64,000 nucleotides of DNA from Pigmentiphaga sp. Lineage in GTDB: Bacteria; Pseudomonadota; Gammaproteobacteria; Burkholderiales; Burkholderiaceae_B. The DNA is taken from contig JALOAI010000009.1 of NCBI GenBank assembly GCA_023228945.1, forward strand, positions 116,282 through 180,281, written 5' to 3'. Shown here piece by piece: positions 7,884-16,672 of the stretch. Numbering within the stretch: position 1 is the first letter of the stretch; each line of letters starts with the position of its first letter. The translations under genes and the position numbers were made by a program. A model generated the notes under the pieces. It was not told the origin of the DNA. It saw only the letters and a list, made by a program, of their open reading frames with translations, and made no database searches.

Positions 7884-8648
7884 TCAAGCGCCGCCGGCGA
7901 CGGGCAACAGCTGGGTTTCCTGCCGCAGATGCTTGGCCGGATAAATGACATCGGCGAGGTAAATCACTTCGCCGTGATGGTTGCGGACGATGCGCCGGAC
8001 TTCGGCGGTGGGGTCGCCCACTTTGAGCTGCAAATGCTGCGCCACCTCCACGGTGGCCGAGGCGATGGTGAGCACTTGGTGGGCCGAGGCGATCTGTTTC
8101 GATTCGTATTGCGCCAGCGTGGGCAGGATGGCGGTGCGCTGGTAAATGGCGCGGTGGCGATCGTAGGTTTCTCGTTCGAGATAGAGGGTGAGCAGGCTGT
8201 AGGGTGCCCGCCGCGTCCAGTTGATGCGTCGCGCCCACCAGTAGCGCGCCGCCGTGCCGCCTTCATTCGGATCGAGAGACGGCTGGCGGCTGCCCGATTC
8301 CAGCTCAACCACCCGAGCATGCAGGTGCTCGATGTGTGCCACCAAGGCGGGCCATTGGTTGGGCAGCATCAGCCAGCGCTCTTGTGTGACGTCGGCGATG
8401 ACGATGGTGCCCCGGCCCCGGGCGCGCTCGATCAGGCCTTCCTGCTCCAGTTCCGCCATCGCCATGCGCATGGTGATGCGCGAGACCTCGTACTCCACCA
8501 TGAAGGCATCGAGCGTGGGCATGCGGTCGCCTACCCGCCATTCGCCTTGCTGCAAGCGGTGCCGCAGCAAGGAAGCGATCTGGAGCGACAGGGGCATGCG
8601 ATTATTGTGTTGGCGCAGCGATGGCTTGGGCGATGCGGGGGCGATCAT
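7884..8648 (-). CDS. GntR-family regulator with UTRA ligand domain (HutC type)
   Basis: 254 residues. The N-terminal winged helix (about 17-85) has the GntR pattern SLQIASLLRHRLQQGEWRVGDRMPT followed by YEVSRITMRMAMAELEQEGLIERARGRGT. The C-terminal UTRA domain (about 105-250) ends in the typical HHGEVIYLADVIYPAKHLRQET. HutC-type regulators are dimeric repressors released by a small ligand, often an amino acid or sugar derivative. No metabolic operon lies beside it: the neighbours are a FemAB-like gene (convergent) and a CYTH-CHAD gene (divergent, 206 bases away). Its target may therefore be that divergent gene or lie elsewhere. Confidence 0.9.
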   Translation of the reverse strand: MIAPASPKPSLRQHNNRMPLSLQIASLLRHRLQQGEWRVGDRMPTLDAFMVEYEVSRITMRMAMAELEQEGLIERARGRGTIVIADVTQERWLMLPNQWPALVAHIEHLHARVVELESGSRQPSLDPNEGGTAARYWWARRINWTRRAPYSLLTLYLERETYDRHRAIYQRTAILPTLAQYESKQIASAHQVLTIASATVEVAQHLQLKVGDPTAEVRRIVRNHHGEVIYLADVIYPAKHLRQETQLLPVAGGA

Positions 8649-8854
8649 GGCGGCTACGATACCACTCGGCGGCGGGGTGTGCCGCCATGACGCCGGGCGC
8701 GGGGCGGCGGTCGGCCGTTTTCATCCGCTGGCGGCTGCCGCGGCGCATCGAATCATGGCAAAAAATCCTTTTGTCTTATCCCAAGTCATGAAGAGGGGTA
8801 AGGCAGTCTGCTATAAGTCGTCGTTGGCGCTGGCTGTGTCGTGGGGGAACAAAC

Positions 8855-10447
8855 ATGCTCGAGCAGGAACTCAAATTGCATTTGCCCGCCACTGTCCGGC
8901 AGGCGGTGGCCAAGCAATTGATGCAACAAAGCGGGCCGCGTCGCATGCGGCTGCGCGCGATGTATTTCGACACCGCCGACCGCCAGCTGGGGCGGCAGCG
9001 CGCCGCCTTGCGTTTGCGCCAGGAAGGGCGGCGCTGGGTGCAAACCTTCAAGATGGCGGGAGATGACGGCTTTTCCCGCCTGGAGCTCAATCACCCCCGG
9101 CCGGGGCCGGAGCTCGATCTCGGCGTGTATGCCGACACGCCCGCGGCCGACGTGATCGCCAAGCTGGAGGGCGAGCTTATCGTGCGCTACGAAACCGACG
9201 TCATGCGGCTAACGCGCCAGGTGCGGGTGCGCGCCGGTGTCGTCGAGCTGGCATGCGATACCGGCGTGGTGCGGGCGGGGGGGCTCGAAGTCGCGCTTCA
9301 CGAGCTTGAACTGGAACTCGTCCGCGGCCGTCCCGAAGCGCTATTCGTGGTGGCCGGCCGTTGGCAGCGCAGCCATGGCCTGGTCCTCGATCTGCGCAGC
9401 AAGGCCGAGCGCGGCGATAAGCTTGCCGACGCCTGGCTGGCTACCGAGCCGGACGGCCCTGCCAAAGAGGAGGGCGAAGAAGACACCGAGGCGGCCGAGC
9501 GCCGCCGCCAGTCGGCCTGGCGACACTACGCCTTGCCGCGGCGCCAGGCCGGCATACGGTCGGAGCCTACGGACACGGCCGAGCAGGCGCTGCGCCGCAT
9601 CACGACGGAATGCCTGGAGCAGATCGGCCGCAATGGGGCCCTGATCACCGGCAACGATGGCCTGCCGCCTTCCGCCGAGGTGTTGGCGGAAGCCGTGCAT
9701 CAGTGGCGTATCGGCGTTCGCCGCCTGCGTTCGGCCTGGCGCTTGTTCCGCGATCTGGCCACCTTGCCGCCCGAGCCATGGCGCGAAACCATCCGGCATC
9801 TGTTTGGCGCCCTGGGCGCTGGCCGCGACATGCATGTATTCGAACAAAACATCCTGCCGGCCTTGCTGCGCGCGGGGATGCCGCCGCTGTCGCCCGCCGC
9901 CGAGGAGGCGCCGGCGCCGGCCGCCGAAGTGCTGGCCGGCGACGACTATCGCCAATGGTTGCTCGACATGCAGGCCTGGGCCGCCCTGCCAGCCGGCACG
10001 CCGCCGGTCTCCCCCGACGATCCCGGCGCCGATCCCGCGGCGATCCCGCCGCCTCTTGCCCCCACGCTGGCCCGCCGCCTGCGCAAATGGCACAAAAAGA
10101 TGGTGCGGCAAGGCCGCCGCTTCCCCCGCTTGAACGATAGCGAGCGCCACGAACTGCGCAAGCTGGCCAAGCGCGTGCGATACAACCTGCACTTTACCGA
10201 GTCGCTCTGGCCGTCGCGTCGCGTCAAGCCGTATCGCAAGCAGCTGGCGGTGGTGCAGGATCTCCTGGGCCACATCAACGACGATGTCACCGCCAGGGAC
10301 TGGCTGCTCGAAAGGGCGGAGACTGAGCCCCAGGCCTGGTTTGGCGTGGGCTGGCTGGCGGCGCGACTGGAGCCCAAGCACGAAATGGCGGCGCGGGAGT
10401 TCCGCAAACTGGCAGCCATGAAGCCGTTCTGGGGCAAACAGCGATAA
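8855..10447 (+). CDS. CYTH-CHAD domain protein (inorganic triphosphatase type)
   Basis: 530 residues, two domains. The CYTH domain (about 1-200) opens with the signature E-x-E-x-K as EQELKLHL and carries the alternating charged strands MYFDTADRQL, RAALRLRQEGRRW, QTFKM and the later ELELVRGRPEALF. These form the triphosphate tunnel and bind metal. The CHAD domain (about 240-530) is alpha-helical and rich in His and Arg, with VHQWRIGVRRLRSAWRLF and HELRKLAKRVRYNLHFTE, the two half-repeats with conserved His that bind polyphosphate. The layout is that of E. coli YgiF, which hydrolyses inorganic triphosphate. CHAD proteins associate with polyphosphate granules. The gene stands alone, with TATAAG about 40 bases upstream as a possible -10. 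Confidence 0.9.
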   Translation: MLEQELKLHLPATVRQAVAKQLMQQSGPRRMRLRAMYFDTADRQLGRQRAALRLRQEGRRWVQTFKMAGDDGFSRLELNHPRPGPELDLGVYADTPAADVIAKLEGELIVRYETDVMRLTRQVRVRAGVVELACDTGVVRAGGLEVALHELELELVRGRPEALFVVAGRWQRSHGLVLDLRSKAERGDKLADAWLATEPDGPAKEEGEEDTEAAERRRQSAWRHYALPRRQAGIRSEPTDTAEQALRRITTECLEQIGRNGALITGNDGLPPSAEVLAEAVHQWRIGVRRLRSAWRLFRDLATLPPEPWRETIRHLFGALGAGRDMHVFEQNILPALLRAGMPPLSPAAEEAPAPAAEVLAGDDYRQWLLDMQAWAALPAGTPPVSPDDPGADPAAIPPPLAPTLARRLRKWHKKMVRQGRRFPRLNDSERHELRKLAKRVRYNLHFTESLWPSRRVKPYRKQLAVVQDLLGHINDDVTARDWLLERAETEPQAWFGVGWLAARLEPKHEMAAREFRKLAAMKPFWGKQR

Positions 10448-10561
10448 GCGGAAAGGGCGGTGGCGCTCCGTGACGCGAGGTTGGCGTGGCGGAGCGGAGC
10501 CGCATCATGAACGACCTCGGCCCGACGGTGGCCATTCGGGCGGCGCCCGACGTCGCCGAAA

Positions 10562-11581
10562 CTACTCCGCCTTGATCTGTTTGGTCCGAATCACTTCGGA
10601 GGCGCGATCGTGTTCGGCGGCCCAGAGGGCTGCGAGCGCTTCAGGCGTACCCAAAGCGGCCTCCGAGCCGGTGGCGGCGAAGAAACGCTGCATCTCGGGG
10701 CCCTGCACGGCCTGGGTCATGGCTTCATGCAGGCGCGCGACGATCTCCTGCGGAAGGCCGGGAGGGCCGGCGAGTCCCATCCAGAAATCGGCGGCGGCAT
10801 CCAGCACGCGTGCCTCTACCAGCGACGGCACGTCGGGCAGCAGGGGTGACCTGGCTTCGGACAGCACCGCCAGCGGCCGCACCTGGCCAGACTGAATCCA
10901 GGGCAGCGCGGTGTTGACTTCGCCGAACAGAACCTGGATTTCGTTGGCCACCAGGGCCTGAACCATGGCGGCGCCGCCTTTGTACGGAACATGCATGATG
11001 TCCATGCCGGTCTGCAGCTTGACCAGCTCGGTGGTGAGATGGGGGTTGCTGCCGACGCCAGTGGAACCGTAGTTCAGGGCGCCCGGGTGTTGTCGTACAT
11101 ACTGCACGAGTTGACCGAAATCCAACACGGGCACGGACTCGTGGACCAGCAGAACCGACGTGAAGCGGACGAACTGACCGATGGGCGTAAAGTCGCGCAC
11201 GCCATCGAAGGGTGGCGACTCCATCAGCAGGGGCGAGGTGATTTGTCCGGACGGCAGGGAGAGAAACAGCGTATAGCCGTCGGGGGCGGCTCTCAGCGCC
11301 TGCGACGTACCCAGCATGCCCGAGGCGCCGGGACGGTTCTCGAGCACCAGTGGCTGACCGAGGGCCTTGCCCATGCCGTCGGCCAGAGCGCGTGCGGCGA
11401 GGTCGGAAGGCCCGCCGGGCGGTACCGGCACGATCAGGTGGACTGGCCGGCTCGGGTAGCTTTTGCTTTGCGCCGTGGCGGCAGCCGCGCCGGCCAGTAG
11501 AGGCAGGCCCAGCAGGGCGGCGCAGAGCCGCCGGCGCAGCCCGGCGTGGCGGACATTGCGGGATTGGCGATGGTCGGTCAT
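10562..11581 (-). CDS. Bug-family (TTT) periplasmic substrate receptor
   Basis: 339 residues. The start is the ATG just before a basic n-region and the hydrophobic stretch LCAALLGLPLLAGAAAATAQS, a Sec signal peptide. The mature part is a typical Bug receptor: SRPVHLIVPVPPGGPSD, ENRPGASGMLGT, AAPDGYTLFLS, MHVPYKGGAAMVQALVANEIQV and LPDVPSLVEA. Such proteins bind carboxylated ligands between two lobes. Many in Alcaligenaceae are orphans without the TctAB membrane subunits, as here. It is the last gene of a four-gene minus-strand operon behind the DapA-like, OCD-like and aldehyde dehydrogenase genes (gap 23 bases), so its ligand is probably the substrate of that pathway. Confidence 0.93.
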   Translation of the reverse strand: MTDHRQSRNVRHAGLRRRLCAALLGLPLLAGAAAATAQSKSYPSRPVHLIVPVPPGGPSDLAARALADGMGKALGQPLVLENRPGASGMLGTSQALRAAPDGYTLFLSLPSGQITSPLLMESPPFDGVRDFTPIGQFVRFTSVLLVHESVPVLDFGQLVQYVRQHPGALNYGSTGVGSNPHLTTELVKLQTGMDIMHVPYKGGAAMVQALVANEIQVLFGEVNTALPWIQSGQVRPLAVLSEARSPLLPDVPSLVEARVLDAAADFWMGLAGPPGLPQEIVARLHEAMTQAVQGPEMQRFFAATGSEAALGTPEALAALWAAEHDRASEVIRTKQIKAE

Positions 11582-11604
11582 GGTGGTAGTCTCTCCGGGA
11601 CGAT

Positions 11605-12615
11605 TCAGGCCGGATGGCGGCCGACGAAGAAGGCCGCGTCGGGGTCGGGCGTGACCCACAGGCCCGAGGCTTCGAGGCCCCGGCGCAAGGCCGCCATGTC
11701 GCGGCCGTGCAGGCGGGGCGTGGGCTGCGGCAGCGGGCCGCCGTTGTACCCCTGCAGCCAGCTCTGGTACTTCCAGATCGAACGGTTGATCAGGCCGCTC
11801 ATGGCGATGGGCAGGCTGCCGAACGCCTTGCGCGCGGGGTCGACCTGATACCACAGCTGCGTGGCTTCGTCGTAGTTGCCGGCCTGGATCAGGCGGTGTA
11901 CCCGGGGCAGCCAGGAGCCGTAGTAGGCGGAATAGTTGGTGCCGCAGAAGGGGATGGGAATGATCTGCGCCAGGGGCACGTACTCGTACTCGAGGGGCGA
12001 GGAAATGACGACTTCTTCATGGAATTCGCGGTGCACCTCGATGGCGCCCATGATGTGCGGCATTCCCCCTTCGGCCTTGATCGACACGACGTTGGGGCAG
12101 TCGTCCACCAGGCGGCGCAGCAGCGAAATGGGCATGTCGGCGGGATGCAGGCGCGAGAAGCCCCAGGCCGGGACGGGAAACAGGATGACGCCCAGGTTCG
12201 TGGCGTCGCACACGGCGCGGGTGTAGTCGTAGACTTCGTCGAGCGATCCGGGGTGGAAGAACGGCGGATAGCCGAGCAGCACGAGATCAGCACCGGCTTC
12301 CTCGGCCAGCTTCACGGCCTCCAGGTTCTCGTCCAGGGTATTGAAGACGGCGTGATGGATGACCATCATGCGGCCGGCGGCCTGTTCCGCCATGGCGCGG
12401 CAGAACTCGGCGTACTGCGGCAGGGTGATCGCGACTTCGGAACATGCCAGGGTGCCGACGAAGCCGTGGCCGATGGCGGTTTCCACGTCGTGCTGGATGG
12501 CCTTGATGTTGAGGTTCTTGAAATCCCCCGTCATGGTGGGCAGGGTGACGTTGGCCACGCCGTTCATGTGCTCGCGTGCCCAGGCACGGGCTTCGCTTCG
12601 AAGATATCGGGCCAT
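11605..12615 (-). CDS. DapA-like (dihydrodipicolinate synthase family) lyase/aldolase
   Basis: 336 residues from an ATG with AAGGAG eight bases upstream. It is a class I aldolase-type TIM barrel: GVANVTLPTMTGDFKNLN at the start, then HGFVGTLACSEVAITLPQY, LLGYPPFF and the Schiff-base strand VVSIKAEGGMPH with Lys180. The Tyr of the usual ILYN-PGRT motif is absent; the equivalent strand reads GVILFPVPAWGF. A C-terminal extension of about 40 residues lies beyond the usual 300-residue length. Such relatives act as hydratases, aldolases or decarboxylases on 2-keto acids rather than in lysine synthesis. It shares an operon with OCD-like and SSADH-like genes, which fits breakdown of a keto acid to a semialdehyde. 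Confidence 0.85.
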   Translation of the reverse strand: MARYLRSEARAWAREHMNGVANVTLPTMTGDFKNLNIKAIQHDVETAIGHGFVGTLACSEVAITLPQYAEFCRAMAEQAAGRMMVIHHAVFNTLDENLEAVKLAEEAGADLVLLGYPPFFHPGSLDEVYDYTRAVCDATNLGVILFPVPAWGFSRLHPADMPISLLRRLVDDCPNVVSIKAEGGMPHIMGAIEVHREFHEEVVISSPLEYEYVPLAQIIPIPFCGTNYSAYYGSWLPRVHRLIQAGNYDEATQLWYQVDPARKAFGSLPIAMSGLINRSIWKYQSWLQGYNGGPLPQPTPRLHGRDMAALRRGLEASGLWVTPDPDAAFFVGRHPA

Positions 12616-12647
12616 GCTGTTGGCTCCTTGGATAAGTTGGATTGGAT

Positions 12648-13652
12648 TCAGTGCTTGGTTTCGAAGGCCATCGGCAGCGCGGTGGCCAGGCCCGCCTCCA
12701 GGGCGGCGTCGAGGATTTGCCCGGCCACCACGATGTCCTGCAGGCCGCCACCGACCGACTTGAACAAGCGCAGGCCGGGCAGTGCGGCCAGCTCGCGGCG
12801 GCCACCGCCGATCAGGTCGTGCAGACTGCAGGCTTTTTCTTGAAAGGCGATGCCGGCGCGCCGCGCGGCGATCATGTCGCCGGTTTCGTGCAAGACTTCT
12901 TCCAGGGCGTCGCAGACGATGACGCTGCTGCGCTCGATGACGCCGGCATCCAGTTCGCGTTGCTGCGGGATGGTGGAGCCGATGGAAACCACGGTGGCAT
13001 GCGGGGCCAGCCAATGCGCGAACAGGATGGGTTGCTCGCCGTAGGAGCGCGCCGCCGCCACCACCAGGTCGGCGCCATCGACGGCGGTTTCGCCGCTGTC
13101 GGCGGCGCGCGCCGGCACGCCCAGTTCCCGGGCCAGCGTGGTGGCCAGCGCGCCGCGCCGCTCGGGAGTGGGGCTGTAGATCACGATTTCGCGCAAGGGG
13201 CGCACGGCGGCAATGGCCCGCGCATGGTTGGAGGCTTCAAGACCGCTGCCCAGGAGGGCGAGGCGTGCGGGGCCGGTGGGTGCCAAGGCATCCAGGGCCA
13301 GTGCCGAAGTGGCCGCCGTGCGATAGGCGGTGATCGTATTGGCGTCCAGGAAAGCCACGATGCGGCCATTGGTCCGATCGAACAGGGTGATCACGTACTC
13401 GATGCCGGCCTTGACGCCGGCATCGCCGGCGCCCATTAGTTTGGCGCCGAAGTAGCGGCAGCCGGCGGGCATGGCCGGCAGCGTGCGCAGCCAGGCCTGG
13501 CCGACGGTGGCCACCGAGCGTGGCGGCGTGGTCCCCGCGCTGGCGGGTTGGGCATAGGTGGTCCGCAAGGCTTCGATGGCGGCACGCCAATCGAACACCT
13601 GGCGGGCGACGGCGCCCGAAACGAAGACAGGGGATTCGGAAGCGGAGATCAT
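12648..13652 (-). CDS. Ornithine cyclodeaminase / mu-crystallin family protein
   Basis: 334 residues. The start MISASESPVF was chosen over an upstream hydrophobic extension that does not belong to the family. OCD-family landmarks are CRYFGAKLMGAG, GIEYVITLFDRTNGRIVAFLDANTITAYRTAATSALA, where the R-TAA-SALA helix is the family hallmark, the Rossmann turn LALLGSGLEASNH, and the later VVSIGSTIPQQRELD. Members use NAD(P) for cyclodeamination, reduction of cyclic imines, or oxidation of N-substituted amino acids. It lies between the aldehyde dehydrogenase and the DapA-like gene, so the compound degraded probably carries an amino or imino group. The exact reaction is not determinable. Confidence 0.88.
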   Translation of the reverse strand: MISASESPVFVSGAVARQVFDWRAAIEALRTTYAQPASAGTTPPRSVATVGQAWLRTLPAMPAGCRYFGAKLMGAGDAGVKAGIEYVITLFDRTNGRIVAFLDANTITAYRTAATSALALDALAPTGPARLALLGSGLEASNHARAIAAVRPLREIVIYSPTPERRGALATTLARELGVPARAADSGETAVDGADLVVAAARSYGEQPILFAHWLAPHATVVSIGSTIPQQRELDAGVIERSSVIVCDALEEVLHETGDMIAARRAGIAFQEKACSLHDLIGGGRRELAALPGLRLFKSVGGGLQDIVVAGQILDAALEAGLATALPMAFETKH

Positions 13653-13710
13653 GGTCGTGGAAGGCGAAAGGAATGGCAGGCGGCCGGAAAGGTTCGGAGA
13701 TGAGGCGAGG

Positions 13711-15186
13711 TCAGGCAAAAGGAGGAGCCAGGCCATCCCAGCAGAGATATTTCAGCTCCAGGAACTCTTCGATACCGTACTGCGAGCCCTCGCGGCCGAG
13801 GCCGCTTTGCTTGACGCCGCCGAACGGCGCGACTTCATTCGAGATCAGGCCGCAGTTGATGCCGATCATGCCGGATTCGATGGCGGCCGAGGCACGCCAG
13901 ATCCTGGCGGCGTCGCGGCTATAAAGATAGGCGGCCAGGCCATACTCGGTGGCATTGGCCAGCGCAAACGCCTCTTCGTCGCGCTCGAACGAGAACAGGG
14001 GCGCCACCGGACCGAAGGTTTCTTCGGTGGCCACCGCCATGTCGGGCGTGACGCCGGCCAGGACCGTGGGCTGAAAAAAACGGCCGTCCAGCGGATGACG
14101 GTTGCCGCCGTAAAGCACGCTGGCGCCCTTGCCAACGGCATCGGCAATATGCTCTTCCACCTTGGCCACGGCGCCGTCGTCGATCAGCGGCCCCAACTGC
14201 ACGCCGGCTTGCAGGCCGTTGCCGATCTTGAGTTGCGCCACGCGCTCGACGAGCTTGGCGGCAAAGGCGTCGTATACGCCGGCCTGCACCAGAACCCGAT
14301 TGGCGCTGATGCAGGCCTGGCCGGTGTTGCGGAACTTGGCAGCCACGACGCCCTCCGCCGCCGCATCCAGGTCGGCATCGTCGAAGACGATGAAGGGAGC
14401 GTTGCCGCCGAGCTCCATGGAACATTTCTTGATCGTGCCGGCGGCCTGGGCGAGCAGGACCCGGCCGACTTCGGTGGAGCCGGTAAAGGTGATCTTGCGC
14501 ACCAGCGGGTGGCTGGTGAGCTGGCCGCCGATGGCGCGGGTATCGTTGCCCGTGACCACGTTGAAGACGCCGGCCGGAATGCCGGCGCGTTCGCCGAGCT
14601 CGGCCAGCGCCAGGGCGGTGAGCGGGGTCTGGCTGGCGGGCTTGACCACCATGCTGCAGCCCGCGGCCAGGGCGGGGCCGGCCTTGCGGGTAATCATGGC
14701 GGCGGGAAAATTCCAGGGCGTGATGGCGGCGCAGACGCCGACCGGCTCCTTCAGCACCAGAATTCGGGCCGAGTCGCGGGGCGCCGGGATGACGTCGCCA
14801 CGAACCCGCTTGGCTTCCTCCGAGAACCACTGCACGAACGAGGCGGCGTAATCGACCTCGCCCTTGGCTTCGGCCAGCGGTTTGCCCTCTTCCAGCGTGA
14901 TCAGCGTGGCAAGGTCGTCGCGGTGCTGCACGATCAAGTCGTACCAGCGGCGCAGGATCCCGGAGCGTACCTTGGCCGTGGTTTGGCGCCAATGCAAGAA
15001 AGCGCGATGCGCCGCCTCGATCACTTGTGCGGTTTCAGCTTCGCGAAACCGGGGCAACTCGGCCAGCACGGTGTCGTCGGCCGGATTGCGCAAGGCGTAG
15101 CAGCCATGGGGCGTCGAGGGAATCCAGGCGCCGTTGACATACGCGGCGGTGCGAAACAGCTCGGGATCCTTGAGAAGGGATTGCAC
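13711..15186 (-). CDS. NAD(P)-dependent succinate-semialdehyde dehydrogenase-type aldehyde dehydrogenase
   Basis: 491 residues from a GTG start with AAGGA seven bases upstream. The longer frame to an ATG at 15276 adds residues unlike the family and would run through an operator-like site. It shows the complete ALDH fold: CAAITPWNFP and KPASQTPL for cofactor binding, the turn FTGSTEVGR, the catalytic Glu258 in MELGGNAP and the nucleophile Cys292 in GQACISANR. The pattern is closest to GabD-type semialdehyde dehydrogenases, which oxidise succinate semialdehyde or similar omega-oxo acids. It is the first gene of an operon with OCD-like, DapA-like and Bug genes. One copy of the shared 13-bp operator lies 33 bases before its start. 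Confidence 0.9.
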   Translation of the reverse strand: MQSLLKDPELFRTAAYVNGAWIPSTPHGCYALRNPADDTVLAELPRFREAETAQVIEAAHRAFLHWRQTTAKVRSGILRRWYDLIVQHRDDLATLITLEEGKPLAEAKGEVDYAASFVQWFSEEAKRVRGDVIPAPRDSARILVLKEPVGVCAAITPWNFPAAMITRKAGPALAAGCSMVVKPASQTPLTALALAELGERAGIPAGVFNVVTGNDTRAIGGQLTSHPLVRKITFTGSTEVGRVLLAQAAGTIKKCSMELGGNAPFIVFDDADLDAAAEGVVAAKFRNTGQACISANRVLVQAGVYDAFAAKLVERVAQLKIGNGLQAGVQLGPLIDDGAVAKVEEHIADAVGKGASVLYGGNRHPLDGRFFQPTVLAGVTPDMAVATEETFGPVAPLFSFERDEEAFALANATEYGLAAYLYSRDAARIWRASAAIESGMIGINCGLISNEVAPFGGVKQSGLGREGSQYGIEEFLELKYLCWDGLAPPFA

Positions 15187-15219
15187 AGCGAGTTCCTTAT
15201 CACAAAACAAAACGAGTCG

Positions 15220-15232
15220 GTTCGTATAGTAA
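15220..15232 (-). promoter_or_regulatory. Operator copy 6 (weak) before the aldehyde dehydrogenase gene
   Basis: GTTCG-TAT-AGTAA matches the shared operator wwwCG-TAT-CGwww, but with one core mismatch (AG instead of CG). It sits about 33 bases upstream of the GTG start, in the place of a promoter-blocking operator. It is the weakest of the six copies. Confidence 0.4.
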
Positions 15233-15333
15233 TTTGATGAGGGAGAGCTCGAATATTGGTGGAAACCCTGGGGCAAGGCCGTCGGGCTGGCGGCGCGCCC
15301 GGCCCCGAGGACTCCCCCCAGAGGGTGGCGAAG

Positions 15334-15363
15334 AAGCTCCGGCCGGGAGGCCGGAGTTCTTCA
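15334..15363 (-). terminator. Strong hairpin downstream of the Bug gene
   Basis: CTCCGGCC pairs with GGCCGGAG around a four-base GGGA loop, and flanking GAAG/CTTC can extend the stem. It lies directly after the stop of the minus-strand Bug gene and separates it from the aldehyde dehydrogenase operon. There is no long T run, so termination strength is uncertain. Confidence 0.55.
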
Positions 15364-15371
15364 AAGCCGAG

Positions 15372-16382
15372 TCAGTCGATGCGGATGGCGGCGCGCGAGG
15401 CAATATCCTGATAACGCGGGATCTCCTCGGCCAGCAGGGCTTCGAAGTTCAGTTCGCTGGCGCCCGCGGTGGCCAGACCCAGGCTTGCGAGCCGGCTCGC
15501 CAGGGCCGGCTGGGCGAGGGCGTTCTTCAGGGCGGCTTGCAGTGGCCCAAGAACGTTTGCGGGAGTACCGGCTTTGGCTACGACCGCGACCCAGGTCGTG
15601 AAGTGATAGCCGGGCACGCCGGCGGCATCGAGGGTGGGCGTGTCCGGCAACGCTTCGAACCGGGTGTTGGAGGTTACGCCCAGGCACCGGACGCGATTCG
15701 CCGCGATCTGCGGCAGCGACGCAGTGACGGTATCGAACGACATGTCCACGCGCCCGCCCAGAAGGTCTTGCATGGCGGGTGCACTGCCTTTGTAGGGAAC
15801 ATGCAGCAGTTCGATCCCAGCTTCGTCGGCCAGCAGGGCGCCGGCAAAGTGCGCGACGCTGCCCGGGCCGAACGAAGCGTAAGTGAGCTTGCCGGGCTCT
15901 TGCTTGGCGGTGGTCAGAAGCGCGGCCAGGTCGGCCCAAGGCGCGTCGGAGCGAACCAGCAGGCAAAGCGGCGCCGTGCCCAGGATGGCCAGGCCCTGGA
16001 AGCTGGCGTTGGGATCGTAGGGCATATCGGGCCGGACCGCGGGATTGATGGTGAACACACTGTTGGAGCTGAGGAACAGGGTTTTGCCATCGGGTGGCGC
16101 TTGCAGCAGCGCCGAGGCCCCAATGATGCCGCCCGCCCCGGCGCGGTTGTCGACCACCACGGGATACCCCAGCCCGTCGGACAGCGTTTGCGCCACCGAG
16201 CGGGCGATGGTGTCGGTACCGCCGCCCGGTGGGAAGGGGACGATCAGCCGCGTGGCTTCTTGGGCATAGGTGGTGCTTGCGCCAAGGGCCAGAGCCGAAC
16301 TGGCCACGGCGATGGCGAGAGCGCGGCGGAGGCGGTCTGGCGAGGAGCCGAATACTGCGTTGGTACGTTTGCCGAGAATCAT
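15372..16382 (-). CDS. Bug-family (TTT) periplasmic substrate receptor
   Basis: 336 residues with a Sec signal ending near ALGASTTYAQE (about residue 41). Bug motifs are present: TRLIVPFPPGGGTDTIARSVAQ, DNRAGAGGIIGA, PPDGKTLFLSSNS (the usual DGYT reads DGKT), LLHVPYKGSAPAMQDLLGGRVDM and LPDTPTLDAAG. It is transcribed divergently from the FAH-fold hydrolase gene 345 bases away, and two copies of the shared operator lie in that gap. It is therefore likely co-regulated with the catabolic genes and serves uptake or sensing of their substrate. A hairpin follows its stop, so it is probably a single-gene transcript. Confidence 0.93.
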   Translation of the reverse strand: MILGKRTNAVFGSSPDRLRRALAIAVASSALALGASTTYAQEATRLIVPFPPGGGTDTIARSVAQTLSDGLGYPVVVDNRAGAGGIIGASALLQAPPDGKTLFLSSNSVFTINPAVRPDMPYDPNASFQGLAILGTAPLCLLVRSDAPWADLAALLTTAKQEPGKLTYASFGPGSVAHFAGALLADEAGIELLHVPYKGSAPAMQDLLGGRVDMSFDTVTASLPQIAANRVRCLGVTSNTRFEALPDTPTLDAAGVPGYHFTTWVAVVAKAGTPANVLGPLQAALKNALAQPALASRLASLGLATAGASELNFEALLAEEIPRYQDIASRAAIRID

Positions 16383-16539
16383 GATGGGAGCTTCGGAGAG
16401 AGAGAGCGCAAGAGAGGATTGGAGTAGAACCGGACGCGGTTGGCCGCGTCGGGGTGGGTTCTTGGCGCTGTGGGCGCGCGATTGAAGGTTCTTGGGTGAA
16501 GGCTCGTTTGTCAGCAGTAAATAAAACGATTTAATATCG

Positions 16540-16552
16540 AAACGTATCGTTT
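16540..16552. promoter_or_regulatory. Operator copy 1 (most symmetrical)
   Basis: AAACG-TAT-CGTTT is a perfect 5-3-5 inverted repeat. It shares the CGTATCGT core with three other copies in this region and is the best copy from which to define the motif. It lies about 158 bases before the minus-strand Bug gene. Confidence 0.6.
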
Positions 16553-16591
16553 ATTTATTAATGCATTCTAATGGAGTGATGGTGGCGAGAT

Positions 16592-16609
16592 ACTAGGGAA
16601 TTCCCTAGT
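16592..16609. promoter_or_regulatory. Perfect 18-bp palindrome ACTAGGGAATTCCCTAGT
   Basis: All 18 bases are self-complementary. It lies in the divergent promoter region between operators 1 and 2. Its sequence is unrelated to theirs, so it may bind a second dimeric regulator. No matching copy was noticed elsewhere in the window. Confidence 0.5.
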
Positions 16610-16659
16610 TTTCGGCTTGCGAACCGATCCTGAGGGTTATCCCTTGGTGTGATTTTTAA

Positions 16660-16672
16660 TAACGATACGTAT
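16660..16672. promoter_or_regulatory. Operator copy 2 before the FAH-type gene
   Basis: TAACG-ATA-CGTAT contains the exact core ACGATACG in an AT-rich stretch about 56 bases before the start codon of the plus-strand hydrolase gene, a position suited to repression. Confidence 0.6.

Noticed and set aside
13558..15237. A 559-codon open frame on the plus strand
   Set aside because: It is antisense to the aldehyde dehydrogenase gene, whose motifs are complete; high GC at codon position 3 creates long shadow frames. Its translation is rich in Gly/His/Arg with no domain.
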